Of a stretch of 64,000 nucleotides of DNA, positions 15,877-24,737 are shown one piece after another. Below the pieces are notes generated by a model that was not told where the DNA came from, searched no databases, and was given only the letters and a program-made list of their open reading frames with translations. The translations under genes were made by a program, and so were the position numbers. Source of the DNA: DASSKP01 sp035695045 (lineage in GTDB: Bacteria; Actinomycetota; Actinomycetes; JAFAQI01); the NCBI GenBank assembly GCA_035695045.1, contig DASSEX010000028.1:49594-113593 (forward strand), read 5' to 3'. How positions within the stretch are numbered: position 1 is the stretch's first letter; every line of letters begins with the position of its first letter.

Positions 15877-17343
15877 ATGCTCCAGCGGCTCGCCGATCGA
15901 CTACGTGCCGCGGATGTGCAGTTGTTCACGCAAGCGGCGACGACTCACAACGACGCGCTTGACGCCGTACTGCCGAGGCTGACCCGGGCGGCCGACCACG
16001 GCATCCTCTGGCTCGGTGTCGCCGCAGCGCTCGCCGCGTCGGGACGCACCGGCCGCCGTGCGGCGGCTCGCGGGCTCACGTCGCTGGCCGTCTCGAGCGC
16101 GGTCGTCAACGGCCCGGCGAAGTGGGTGTTCCGCCGGAGTCGACCGGACCACACGCTGGTGCCCGCGTTGCGACAGCTGCGGCGCCAGCCCCGCACCACG
16201 TCGTTCCCGAGCGGCCACTCCGCATCGGCGGCGGCTTTCGCGACGGGCGTCGCGCTGCAGGCTCCGGCCATCGGTGTGCCGATCGCGGTGGTGGCGGCCG
16301 CGGTCGCCTACAGCCGGGTGCACACCGGTGTTCATTACCCGTCCGACGTCGTTGTCGGCGCGGCGATGGGCGCCGGCGCGGCGGTTGCGCTCCGCCGCGC
16401 GTGGCCGGTCGCGCCGGAACGACCGGCGACGACACAGGCGTCGACCCGCGCCATCCCCGACCTCGGCGACGGCGACGGACTGGTCCTGGTCGTCAACGAA
16501 GGGGCCGGTCGAGGGAGTGCCCGCCCGGTCAGCGAGATCGTGTCCGAGCGGCTGCCTGCAGCCGAGATCGTCGTCACCGAGGAGACCGACGACGTCACCA
16601 AGTGTCTGCACGAGGCCGCACGTCGGGCGCGGGTGCTTGGCGTCGCCGGTGGCGATGGCACGGTCGCCGCCGCGGCCACGGTCGCGGTGGAGGAGGACGT
16701 GCCGCTGGCCGTGTTCCCGGCGGGCACCCTCAACCACTTCGCGCACGAGCTCGGCATCGAGTCGCCGGAGGACACGATCGAGGCGCTCAGGACCAGGTCA
16801 GCAGGCGAAGTCGTCCTTGCCAGCGCCGACGAGACCGGCGAGGACCTGCTCTTCCTCAACACGTTCTCGCTGGGGGTCTATCCCGAGCTCGTCGAGCGCC
16901 GCGAGCGCCGCGAGCGGTGGCTCGGCAAGTGGGTCGCGCTCGCGGCCGCTCTCGTCGAGGTCCTCCAGCGCGCCGAGCCGCTCGAGCTTGAGATCGACGG
17001 GCAGGGCCGCTCGGTCTGGCTGCTCTTCGCCGGGAACGGCCGCTATCACCCGCCCGGCTTCGCGCCGTCCTGGCGGGAACGTCTCGACGACGACTGCGTC
17101 GACGTCCGCATCGTGGACGCCGACAAGCGGCTCGGCCGCTCTCGGCTGGTGTTCGCGGTCATGTCCGGGACACTCGGCCGCTGTCGCGTCTACGAGGAGC
17201 GTCTCGTCGACCGGATGCGGATCCGGCTGGACGGCGAAGAGAGGCGGATGGCGCGCGACGGTGAGACGCATCCGGCGCCGGCCGAGCTGGTGCTTCGGCC
17301 CGCTGCGCGCCGGCTCGTCGTCTTCCGACCGGCGCCGGAGTAG
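15877..17343 (+). CDS. Bifunctional PAP2 phosphatase / diacylglycerol kinase fusion
   Basis: A 488-aa fusion. The N-terminal half (about 1-190) is a PAP2 acid phosphatase with KWVFRRSRPD, SFPSGHSAS and SRVHTGVHYPSDV, the three classic phosphatase motifs, in a membrane-embedded context. The C-terminal half (about 200-488) is a LCB5/DAGK catalytic domain with VNEGAGRG and GVAGGDGTVAAAA for ATP binding and PAGTLNHFAHELGI. The enzymes would interconvert phosphorylated and dephosphorylated lipids (phosphatidate/DAG or polyprenyl types). ATG 15877 follows a TACGTT box by 7 bp (leaderless). A second PAP2 gene follows after 2 bp. Confidence 0.88.
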   Translation: MLQRLADRLRAADVQLFTQAATTHNDALDAVLPRLTRAADHGILWLGVAAALAASGRTGRRAAARGLTSLAVSSAVVNGPAKWVFRRSRPDHTLVPALRQLRRQPRTTSFPSGHSASAAAFATGVALQAPAIGVPIAVVAAAVAYSRVHTGVHYPSDVVVGAAMGAGAAVALRRAWPVAPERPATTQASTRAIPDLGDGDGLVLVVNEGAGRGSARPVSEIVSERLPAAEIVVTEETDDVTKCLHEAARRARVLGVAGGDGTVAAAATVAVEEDVPLAVFPAGTLNHFAHELGIESPEDTIEALRTRSAGEVVLASADETGEDLLFLNTFSLGVYPELVERRERRERWLGKWVALAAALVEVLQRAEPLELEIDGQGRSVWLLFAGNGRYHPPGFAPSWRERLDDDCVDVRIVDADKRLGRSRLVFAVMSGTLGRCRVYEERLVDRMRIRLDGEERRMARDGETHPAPAELVLRPAARRLVVFRPAPE

Positions 17344-17345
17344 CA

Positions 17346-17855
17346 GTGGACGGCCGGATCGAGCGCGCGATCCACACGTTCGTCCTGCATCACAGATGGA
17401 TCGTCGATCTCGCCAGGATCCTGACCCATCTCGGGGACCCGGTCGTCGTGACCGTGCTGACCGTCGCTCTCGCCCTGCTGCTGTGGTGGCGCGGGGACCG
17501 ACGAGGGGCCGTGTTCGTCGCGGCCACCAGGCTCCTGGCCGTCGTGGTGAGCAGTGTGGTCAAGGCGCTCGTACGGCGACACCGACCGGTGCTCGCCCAC
17601 CCGCTGGCGCACGCCCACGGGTACTCGTTCCCCTCCGGTCACGCGTTGGGCTCGGCCGCGCTCTGGGCATCAGTGGCCTTCGTCGCCGCCGCGCGCGGCC
17701 TCTCCCGCGGCCGCGCCGTGGCTCTCGCGGTGACGGTTCCGGTGGTGGTGGCCGCGACACGAGTGTTACTGGGTGTCCACTACGTGACGGATGTGATCGG
17801 CGGCCTGGTGCTGGGATGGGCCTGCGCTGCCATCTGCCGACGCCTCACCCCCTAG
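17346..17855 (+). CDS. PAP2-family membrane phosphatase
   Basis: A 169-aa integral membrane phosphatase with five or six helices and PAP2 motifs KALVRRHRPV, YSFPSGHALGS and TRVLLGVHYVTDV. Likely substrates are phosphatidate, phosphatidylglycerol phosphate or undecaprenyl pyrophosphate. GTG 17346 starts 2 bp after the stop of the PAP2-DGK fusion, so the genes form an operon. Confidence 0.88.
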   Translation: MDGRIERAIHTFVLHHRWIVDLARILTHLGDPVVVTVLTVALALLLWWRGDRRGAVFVAATRLLAVVVSSVVKALVRRHRPVLAHPLAHAHGYSFPSGHALGSAALWASVAFVAAARGLSRGRAVALAVTVPVVVAATRVLLGVHYVTDVIGGLVLGWACAAICRRLTP

Positions 17856-17906
17856 CATGGCGCCCGACCCCGCCGGGCTGACGCGCACACAGACAGGGAC
17901 TCATTC

Positions 17907-18527
17907 ATGCGCTTGCGTCTCTCGCCGCAGGAGAACGTCTTCTACGAGCTGTTCACCTCCTCCGCGAACAACCTGCTCGACGGCGCGCACACGTTGCACG
18001 CCCTCATCACCGGGCCGCGTGAACAGCGCGACGAGCTCAACTCGACGCTGCGCGACGAGGAGCACCGTGGGGACGACAAGACCCACAGCATCCTGCGCGA
18101 GGTCAACTCGACGTTCGTCACGCCGATCGACCGCGAGGACATCTATCGGCTGGCGAGCCGCCTCGACGACGTCATGGACTTCTTCGAGGCCGCGGGCGAC
18201 CTGATCGTCCTGTACGACCTCGACACGTTGCCGCAGGAGATGCACCAGCTTGCGGAGATCCTGGTCCGCGCAGCGGAGCTCACGGCGCAGGCGATGCCGC
18301 GTCTCAAGTCGCTGAAGAACCTGAGTGACTACTGGATCGAGATCAACCGGCTCGAGAACGAGGCCGACAAGCTCTACCGCCGCTTCGTCGCCCGTCTGTT
18401 CGGCGGTGACTTCGACGCACTGACCGTCCTCAAGCTCAAGGAGGTCGCTGAGCAGCTCGAGGCAGCCGCGGACGCGTTCGAAAACGTCGCGGACACCGTC
18501 GAGACGATCGCCGTCAAGGAGTCCTGA
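17907..18527 (+). CDS. DUF47/PhoU-like regulator of the Pit transporter
   Basis: A 206-aa all-helical protein of the DUF47 (PhoU-related) family with the family patterns ILREVNSTFVTPIDREDIYRLA (about 62-83) and LDDVMDFFE. DUF47 genes are nearly always paired with low-affinity phosphate transporters, as here: the Pit gene starts 7 bp downstream. The protein likely gates or reports on Pit activity. No PHO box was seen upstream. Confidence 0.92.
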   Translation: MRLRLSPQENVFYELFTSSANNLLDGAHTLHALITGPREQRDELNSTLRDEEHRGDDKTHSILREVNSTFVTPIDREDIYRLASRLDDVMDFFEAAGDLIVLYDLDTLPQEMHQLAEILVRAAELTAQAMPRLKSLKNLSDYWIEINRLENEADKLYRRFVARLFGGDFDALTVLKLKEVAEQLEAAADAFENVADTVETIAVKES

Positions 18528-18534
18528 GCAAGGC

Positions 18535-19539
18535 GTGGAGACACTCGGACTCGTCGTCCTCATCGTCGTTGCGCTGGGGTTCGACTTCACCAATGGCTTC
18601 CACGACGCCGCGAACGCGATCGCGACGTCGGTCTCGACACGCGCGCTCACCCCACGAGCGGCACTGGCACTGGCGGCGGTGTTCAACCTCGCCGGGTCTC
18701 TGGTGTCCGTGAAGGTCGCGAACACGGTGGGCAGCATCATCGACGCCCCCGAGACCAGTCATGGTCTCGTCGTCGTGTTCGCAGCCGTCGTCGGCGCGAT
18801 CGTCTGGAACCTGATCACGTGGTACTTCGGCCTGCCCTCCTCGTCGTCGCACGCACTGATCGGCGGCCTGGTGGGCGCTGCGCTCGCATCCGGCTCGGTT
18901 GTGCACTGGGCGAAGATCATCCAGAAGGTCGTCATCCCGATGATCGTCTCGCCGGTGGTCGGCTTCATCGGTGCGTTCCTCTTGATGCTCATCATCCTGT
19001 GGCTGTTCCGCCGCGCCAACCCGAGCCGGGCAAGCCGCGGATTCAAGTACGGGCAGTGGGTCTCGTCCGCGGCCATGGCGTGGGGTCACGGCCTTCAGGA
19101 CGCGCAGAAGACGATGGGCGTCATCACCCTTGCGCTGCTCATCACGCACCACGTCTCACCGAGCGGCGAGTTCGCGGTCGTGCCGTTGTGGGTGAAGCTT
19201 GCCTGCGCCGTCGCCATCGCGGCCGGCACCTACAGCGGCGGCTGGCGCATCATGCGCACGCTGGGCCGCCGGGTGTTCAAGCTCGACAACAGCGCCGGGT
19301 TCACCGCGCAGGCAGTGGCATCCAGCGTCCTGATGACCACGGCGTACGTCTATGCCGCGCCGATCTCGACGACGCACGTCATCACCTCGTCGGTGATGGG
19401 AGTCGGCGCAACCCGTAAGTTCTCGGCGGTGCGGTGGGGCGTTGCCGGCAACATCCTCGTCGCGTGGGTGCTGACGCTTCCGGCGGCCGGCCTGGTGGCG
19501 GCCGCGGCGTACGCCGTCATCCATCCCTTTGTCGGCTGA
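18535..19539 (+). CDS. pit: Low-affinity inorganic phosphate transporter Pit
   Basis: Metal-phosphate/proton symporter of 334 aa with about nine helices and the family signature segments GFDFTNGFHDAANAIATSVS (about 14-33), GLPSSSSHALIGG and WGHGLQDAQKTMG with a second inverted copy AAPISTTHVITSSVMGVG. GTG 18535 follows DUF47 closely. Its stop abuts the convergent DUF3099 gene. With the Pst operon next door, the window encodes both low- and high-affinity phosphate uptake. Confidence 0.93.
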   Translation: METLGLVVLIVVALGFDFTNGFHDAANAIATSVSTRALTPRAALALAAVFNLAGSLVSVKVANTVGSIIDAPETSHGLVVVFAAVVGAIVWNLITWYFGLPSSSSHALIGGLVGAALASGSVVHWAKIIQKVVIPMIVSPVVGFIGAFLLMLIILWLFRRANPSRASRGFKYGQWVSSAAMAWGHGLQDAQKTMGVITLALLITHHVSPSGEFAVVPLWVKLACAVAIAAGTYSGGWRIMRTLGRRVFKLDNSAGFTAQAVASSVLMTTAYVYAAPISTTHVITSSVMGVGATRKFSAVRWGVAGNILVAWVLTLPAAGLVAAAAYAVIHPFVG

Positions 19540-19860
19540 TCAGCCTCGACGGCTCGGCGGAAGCTCCCGCGGTGGTTCGGCGGCGTACAGCGACGCCGCC
19601 TGGGGGGAGCGTTTTGGCGCTGCATTGGCCGCGACCACCGCGACCCACGGCAGGACGAGGGAGCCGGCGGCCGCGACGAAACCCGCCCACCGTGGGCCGA
19701 CGGCGAAGAGGATGATCGCGGCGATGAAGCACAGCACGCGCAGGCCCATGGTCAGCAGATAGCGCCGTTCTCGTTCGCGCCTCTCCTGGCTGGCGCTCTT
19801 GCCCGCGGTGGTGACGAGCACGGGTTCGGATCTGCTCGCCATCGCTCCAGCATCCGCCAT
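19540..19860 (-). CDS. DUF3099-family small membrane protein
   Basis: A 106-aa protein with two transmembrane helices around RYLLTMGLRVLCFIAAIILFAVGPRWAGF..., flanked by basic and Pro-rich ends, matching the actinobacterial DUF3099 family. The start is uncertain: ATG 19860, or ATG 19842 six residues later. It lies 36 bp after pstB on the same strand. Function unknown. Confidence 0.75.
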   Translation of the reverse strand: MADAGAMASRSEPVLVTTAGKSASQERRERERRYLLTMGLRVLCFIAAIILFAVGPRWAGFVAAAGSLVLPWVAVVAANAAPKRSPQAASLYAAEPPRELPPSRRG

Positions 19861-19896
19861 CGGGCGGAAGCGGCTCGTGGTCGGGTGCCGGTGCGC

Positions 19897-20673
19897 TCAG
19901 CCGAAGCGGCCCGTGATGTAGTCCTCGGTCCGCTTCTCGGCGGGATTCGTGAAGATCTTCTCGGTGCTGTCGACCTCGATGAGGCTTCCCGGTTCGCCCG
20001 GCCCCCGCAGCGTGAAGAAGGCCGTGACGTCCGACACCCGGGCCGCCTGCTGCATGTTGTGCGTGACGATGACGATGGTGTAGCGATCCTTGAGCTGGAA
20101 GATCAGGTCCTCGATGGCCAGCGTCGAGATGGGGTCGAGCGCGCTGCACGGCTCGTCCATCAGCAGCACCTGTGGCTCGACGGCGATCGCGCGGGCGATG
20201 CACAGCCTTTGCTGCTGGCCACCGGACAGCCCGGCGCCGGGCTTCTTCAAGCGGCCACGGACCTCGTCCCAGAGGTTGGCGTTGCGCAGGGAGCGCTCGA
20301 CCGCGTCGTCCAGCTCGGACCGTCGCTTCATGCCGTTGAGGCGCAGTCCGGCGGCGACGTTGTCGTAGATGGACATCGTCGGGAAGGGGTTGGGCCGCTG
20401 GAAGACCATGCCGATCGTGCGTCGTACCGCCGACGGGTCGACGGCGGGGGCGTAGATGTCCTCGCCGTCGAGCAGCACCTTGCCCTGGATGTGCGCCCCG
20501 GGGATGACCTCGTGCATGCGGTTCAGCGCACGGAGGAAGGTCGACTTGCCGCAGCCCGACGGCCCGATGAAGGCCGTCACGGTCTTGGGCTCGATGGTGA
20601 GCGTGACGTCGTCCACCGCCTTGGCCGACCCGTAGAAGCACGAAAGCCCTACCGTCTCGATTCGCTTCGCCAT
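19897..20673 (-). CDS. pstB: Phosphate ABC transporter ATP-binding protein PstB
   Basis: ATPase of the high-affinity phosphate importer, 258 aa. Walker A GPSGCGKST (about 37-45), signature LSGGQQQRLCIARAIA and Walker B VLLMDEPCSALDP are intact, with the PstB-specific N-terminal FYGSAKAVDDV. Last of four genes pstS-pstC-pstA-pstB on the minus strand, 9 bp after pstA. Confidence 0.96.
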   Translation of the reverse strand: MAKRIETVGLSCFYGSAKAVDDVTLTIEPKTVTAFIGPSGCGKSTFLRALNRMHEVIPGAHIQGKVLLDGEDIYAPAVDPSAVRRTIGMVFQRPNPFPTMSIYDNVAAGLRLNGMKRRSELDDAVERSLRNANLWDEVRGRLKKPGAGLSGGQQQRLCIARAIAVEPQVLLMDEPCSALDPISTLAIEDLIFQLKDRYTIVIVTHNMQQAARVSDVTAFFTLRGPGEPGSLIEVDSTEKIFTNPAEKRTEDYITGRFG

Positions 20674-20682
20674 GGCTTCGGA

Positions 20683-21729
20683 CTACCTCCTCGCGAGCGC
20701 GCTGCGCCCGGTGAGCAGACGCGCGGCGATGAAGAGCACCGCCACGATGGTGATCAGAGTCAGCGACGCGGCCCACGCGCGGTCGACGTCGAAGTTGCTG
20801 GACGACTTGGCGCCCTGGAAGATGAACAGCGGCAACGAGGCCTGGCCGCCGTGGAACGGGTCAGTGTTGATGAACGAGTTGTTGCCCGCGACGAGGAGCA
20901 CGGGGGCTGTCTCGCCGGTCACCCGGGCGACCGCGAGCATGATGCCGGTCACGATGCCCGTCGACGCCGTCGGCAGCACGATGCGCAGGATGGTCCGCCA
21001 CTTGGCGACGCCCAGTGCGTACGACGCCTCTCGCAAGGCGGCCGGGACCAGGCGCAGCATCTCCTCCGCCGAGCGGACCACGATCGGGAGCTCGAGGATG
21101 GCCAACGCCATCGCCGCGGCGAAGCCGCTGAAGCCCTTGCCCAGCGCCAGCACCCAGAACGCGAGGACGAACAGGCCGGCGACGATCGAAGGGATGCCGG
21201 TCATCACGTCGATGAGGAAGCGGATCGCGGTGCCGAAGGCGCCGCGGCCGTACTCCGTGAGGTAGATGGCGACCAGCAGGCCCACCGGTACGGCCATCAG
21301 GCTGGCCAGCAGCACCTGCTCGGCGGTGCCGACGATGGCGTGGTAGATGCCGCCACCAGGAGATAGCGGCGTGACGCCGGCCATGGAGTGGGTGAGGAAC
21401 GTGCCGCTGATGCGCTTGAGCCCGCGCGAGATGGTGTAGCCGAAGGTCGTCCCCAGCGGAATGAGCGTCAGGACCAGCGCGAGGGTGACCGCGGTCGTGG
21501 CCAGGCGGTCGACCGCGCGGCGACGGCCTTCGACCAGCCACGTCGCGACCGTCAACGTCACCGTGCAGGCCAACGCCGTGACGACCAGGAGATCTGCGAC
21601 TCCGGAGAGCGGGGTCACCGCGAAGGTCGCGACCGACAGTGCGGCGGCCCCCACCACCACCGCGAGCGGTGCCCATCGAGGCAGCCGTCGGCTGCTCAAC
21701 GCCCCCTGCATCGCTCCGCTGGTGCTCAT
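20683..21729 (-). CDS. pstA: Phosphate ABC transporter permease PstA
   Basis: Permease of the Pst importer, 348 aa, somewhat longer than many PstA because of an N-terminal pair of extra hydrophobic helices before the usual LVLTLIPLGTTFGYT region. The EAA-like loop ALREASYALGVAKWRTI is present in the second half. The chosen ATG 21729 makes a 4-bp overlap with pstC; the open frame extends further upstream but into pstC. Confidence 0.93.
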   Translation of the reverse strand: MSTSGAMQGALSSRRLPRWAPLAVVVGAAALSVATFAVTPLSGVADLLVVTALACTVTLTVATWLVEGRRRAVDRLATTAVTLALVLTLIPLGTTFGYTISRGLKRISGTFLTHSMAGVTPLSPGGGIYHAIVGTAEQVLLASLMAVPVGLLVAIYLTEYGRGAFGTAIRFLIDVMTGIPSIVAGLFVLAFWVLALGKGFSGFAAAMALAILELPIVVRSAEEMLRLVPAALREASYALGVAKWRTILRIVLPTASTGIVTGIMLAVARVTGETAPVLLVAGNNSFINTDPFHGGQASLPLFIFQGAKSSSNFDVDRAWAASLTLITIVAVLFIAARLLTGRSALARR

Positions 21730-22709
21730 ACCGACGACCTCTCGTGGGTGCCGGACCGGTAGATGACCCATCGGGCGATCAGGTTGACCGCCAGCGTCAG
21801 CGCGAACAGCACGAGACCACTTGCGATCAGGGCACTCCGGCCGAGAGCGCCCGACTCGCCGAACCTGTTCGCGATGTTCGCGGCGATCGTGTTCCCTCCC
21901 GGCGGCAGCACCTTCCACGACGTGGAGAACACGTTGCCGATGACGAGGGCGACAGCGATGGTCTCGCCGAGCGCCCGCCCGAGTCCGAGCATGATCCCGC
22001 TCACGATCCCGGGCCGGCTGGGCGGCAGCACTGCGGTGCGGATCATCTCCCAGCGGGTTGCGCCGAGGGCGAGAGCGGCTTCGCGTTGCGCCGGGTCCAC
22101 CTGCCGCAACACCTCGCGAGCGATCGCTGCGACGATTGGCAGGATCATGATGGCCAGGATCACTGCGGCACCGAGGATCGACTTGCTGTAGCCGTTGATC
22201 TCGCCTTTGTCGCCGGCGAAGAGCGGGATCCAGCCGAGGTAGTGGTGCAGGAACAGCTGCAAACCGATGAGGTGCGGCAGCAGGAAGAGCAGCCCCCAGA
22301 GCCCGTAGATCACGCTTGGAACGGCGGCGAGCATGTCCGTTGTATAGGCCAGCAGAGCCGAGAGTCGGCGCGGGGCGTACTGCGTGATGTAGATCGCCAC
22401 TCCGAGCGCCACCGGCACCGCCATGACGAGTGCCAGTGCACTCGACAGAACCGTCCCGAAGAGGAGTGCCGCGACACCGAACACCTTGGTGCCGTCCGGG
22501 TTCCACGTCTTCGTCGTCCAGAAGCTTGCGTTGTCTTCGTGGAAGGCCGGTAGCGCCTTGACGACGAGAAACACCGCGATGGCGCCGAGGATGACGAAGA
22601 CGAGAACGCCGGCAAGCCGCGTTCCCCAACGGAACGCGGCCTCGGCGCGGCGGGTACTTCTTCGCCCCGTCAGCGGGACGACATCAGAGCTGCCGACTGC
22701 TGCTGACAT
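21726..22709 (-). CDS. pstC: Phosphate ABC transporter permease PstC
   Basis: Second permease of the Pst importer, 327 aa, six helices, with the loop QREAALALGATRWEMIRTAV. ATG 22709 is chosen over the upstream GTG/ATG in frame because GAGAGAGGTGG lies directly before it. It follows pstS after an 87-bp gap that holds a strong hairpin, so expression relative to pstS is probably attenuated. Confidence 0.94.
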   Translation of the reverse strand: MSAAVGSSDVVPLTGRRSTRRAEAAFRWGTRLAGVLVFVILGAIAVFLVVKALPAFHEDNASFWTTKTWNPDGTKVFGVAALLFGTVLSSALALVMAVPVALGVAIYITQYAPRRLSALLAYTTDMLAAVPSVIYGLWGLLFLLPHLIGLQLFLHHYLGWIPLFAGDKGEINGYSKSILGAAVILAIMILPIVAAIAREVLRQVDPAQREAALALGATRWEMIRTAVLPPSRPGIVSGIMLGLGRALGETIAVALVIGNVFSTSWKVLPPGGNTIAANIANRFGESGALGRSALIASGLVLFALTLAVNLIARWVIYRSGTHERSSV

Positions 22710-22747
22710 GCCACCTCTCTCCCGGCCTGCCACCCGTGTGAAGGTGT

Positions 22748-22784
22748 GCCGAAGGGCCGCGGATGGCGTCCGCGGCCCTTCGGC
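22748..22784 (-). terminator. 16-bp perfect hairpin between pstS and pstC
   Basis: GCCGAAGGGCCGCGGA at 22748-22763 pairs perfectly with its complement at 22769-22784 across a 5-nt loop. There is no T-run after it on the minus strand, so it may be a partial terminator or an mRNA 3'-end stabiliser that leaves pstS more abundant than pstCAB, as is common for binding-protein operons. Confidence 0.8.
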
Positions 22785-22796
22785 GTGTCCACCGGA

Positions 22797-23894
22797 TCAG
22801 CTGATGGAGGCAATGCTGGTCTTCGCCTTGTCGGCGAGGCTCGAGGGCAGCGGCGCGAAGCCGAGCGCATCCGCCTTCGCCTGCCCGTCCGTCACCGCGT
22901 AGGTGAGGTAGTCCTTGACCAGCGTGCCCTTCGCCGCGTCCTTGTACTTGCTGCACGCGATGGCGTAGGACACCGTCGAGATCGGGTAGCCCTGCATCTT
23001 CGTGAAGTCCAGCGCGCCGGCGAGGTCGTTACCCGTACCCGTCACGGAGAAGCCGGAGCCGATCGCCTGCGACACGGTGCTTCCGCTGATCTCCGTGAAG
23101 TCGCCCGTGGCACCCTTCACCTTCGCCGTAGGAAGGTTGTTCTGCTTCGCGTACGAGACCTCGGCGTACGTGATGCCGCCCTCGGTCTGCTTCACGCCCT
23201 GCGTCACACCGTCCGATCCGGTTGCACCCTGGCCGGACGGCCACGAGATCTGCTTGTCGGAGCCGAGCGTCCAGACCGACTTCGCGTCGGCGTTCAGGAA
23301 CGCGCTGAAGACAGCCGTCGTACCGGAACCGTCGGCGCGGTGGAAGGTCTTGATGGCCTCGCTCGGCAGGCTCACGCCCGAGTTGTCTGCCTTGATCGCG
23401 GGGTCGTTCCACGTCTTGATCTGGCCGGTGAAGATGCCGGCCAGAGTCTTCGCGGAGAGGTTCAGCCTGCTGACGCCCTTGATGTTGTAGATGATGGCGA
23501 CGCCGCCCGCTGTGACGGGGATGGCGATCGCCTTGCTGCCACAGGCTTTGTCCGCCGCGGCCTGCTCGTCACTCTTCATCGTCACATCTGAGCCGGCGAA
23601 GTCGGTGGTGCCGTTGCCGAACTGCTGGATCCCGGCGCTGGAGCCCACGCCCGTGTAGGTGACCTGAGCGCCCGAGCACTTACCGGCGAACTCCGCCGCC
23701 CACTGCTGCTCGATCGCCTGTTGGAACGTCGAGCCCTGGCCCGTGAGACTGCCGCTCGCGCAACCCTGCGCACTGTTGCCCGACCCTCCGCCGGATCCAC
23801 TGTTCGCCGTGTTGTTGTCACTGCCACATGCCGCGAGACCGACAGCGAGCACCGCGCTGACTCCGGCTGCTCGAACGACGAGCGAGACCTTCAC
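22797..23894 (-). CDS. pstS: Phosphate-binding lipoprotein PstS
   Basis: Extracellular lipoprotein of 365 aa that captures phosphate for the Pst importer. Signal peptide with lipobox GLAAC at about residue 19-23, then a Ser/Gly/Asn linker and the periplasmic-binding domain with the phosphate-contact segments GQGSTFQQ, GVGSSAGIQQF, FAGSDV and HRADGSGTT. GTG start with GGAGGG about 8 bp upstream. PHO-box-like repeats lie about 85 bp upstream. Confidence 0.96.
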   Translation of the reverse strand: MKVSLVVRAAGVSAVLAVGLAACGSDNNTANSGSGGGSGNSAQGCASGSLTGQGSTFQQAIEQQWAAEFAGKCSGAQVTYTGVGSSAGIQQFGNGTTDFAGSDVTMKSDEQAAADKACGSKAIAIPVTAGGVAIIYNIKGVSRLNLSAKTLAGIFTGQIKTWNDPAIKADNSGVSLPSEAIKTFHRADGSGTTAVFSAFLNADAKSVWTLGSDKQISWPSGQGATGSDGVTQGVKQTEGGITYAEVSYAKQNNLPTAKVKGATGDFTEISGSTVSQAIGSGFSVTGTGNDLAGALDFTKMQGYPISTVSYAIACSKYKDAAKGTLVKDYLTYAVTDGQAKADALGFAPLPSSLADKAKTSIASIS

Positions 23895-23976
23895 TCTGAA
23901 CCCTCCAGGTCGCCGTCCGGGCGTCTCCCGGCGGGCAAACCCGACGCTACGAAGGCAACTTGACCGGCCGTTCGCG

Positions 23977-23998
23977 AGAAGGTGAACGTCGGGTGAAC
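23977..23998 (-). promoter_or_regulatory. PHO box (RegX3/PhoP-type direct repeat) before pstS
   Basis: Read on the minus strand, two exact GTTCACC units occur with an 11-bp period (plus-strand GGTGAAC at 23981-23987 and 23992-23998). This is the classical actinobacterial PHO-box direct repeat bound by the PhoP/RegX3 response regulator under phosphate limitation. It overlaps the gap between phoU and pstS, driving pstSCAB. Confidence 0.85.
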
Positions 23999-24018
23999 AG
24001 CCTGCGGCTGTTCGGCGG

Positions 24019-24678
24019 TCAGACCTCGGCGGAGGCGGCAGCGCGCTCGCCGGTCACCAGGAAGATGACCCGCCGCGCCACGGACACGGCGTGGTCGCAG
24101 AACCGCTCGTAGTAGCGACCGCAGAGGGTGACGTCGATGGCGCCCTCGATGCCGCCTTCCCACGAGGGGTCGAGCAGTACGCCGAACAAGCGTTTGTGCA
24201 GGTCGTCCATCACATCGTCGTCGCGTTCCAGCTCGGCCGCCGCGGTGACGTTCTGGCTCATGATGACGCTCGAGCACTTGGTGACGATGCGGTGCGCGAC
24301 CTGGCCCATCTCGAGCACCGGTGCCTGCAGCTGAGGTGGAACGGCCGATGCGGGATAGCGCCGCCGAGCCACCTTGGCGATGTGAACGGCCATGTCACCC
24401 ATGCGCTCGATGTCGGCCACCATGCGCAGGCTGGTGATGATCGCGCGCAAGTCGCGGGCGACCGGCTGCTGCCGCGCAAGAAGCTCCAACGCACGGTTCT
24501 CGATGTCGGCGTACAGCTCGTCGATCGCGGCGTCGCCGGAGATGACCGACTCGGCGGCCTGAAGGTCAGCGTCGAGTAGCGCCTGTGTCGCCTGGTTGAT
24601 GGCGCGCCCGGCCAGGCGGGTGATGTCCACGAGCGACGCCGTGATGGCGTCGAGATCGTCGTGATACTGGTCGCGCAC
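24019..24678 (-). CDS. phoU: Phosphate signalling protein PhoU
   Basis: Negative regulator linking Pst activity to SenX3-RegX3, 219 aa, made of two three-helix PhoU repeats with the conserved DLRAIITSLRMVADIERMGD (about 76-95) and a second copy around CDHAVSVARRVIFLVTGE. GTG 24678 is preferred, preceded by GGGAGGTCCG; the frame extends upstream into the PHO-box region without start support. It precedes pstS on the same strand by 124 bp and is divergent from senX3. Confidence 0.93.
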   Translation of the reverse strand: MRDQYHDDLDAITASLVDITRLAGRAINQATQALLDADLQAAESVISGDAAIDELYADIENRALELLARQQPVARDLRAIITSLRMVADIERMGDMAVHIAKVARRRYPASAVPPQLQAPVLEMGQVAHRIVTKCSSVIMSQNVTAAAELERDDDVMDDLHKRLFGVLLDPSWEGGIEGAIDVTLCGRYYERFCDHAVSVARRVIFLVTGERAAASAEV

Positions 24679-24737
24679 CGGACCTCCCAGGTGTCGTCGA
24701 CGCAGCGTAACTTTTTCGGTCCGCCTGCTCGCCGCCG

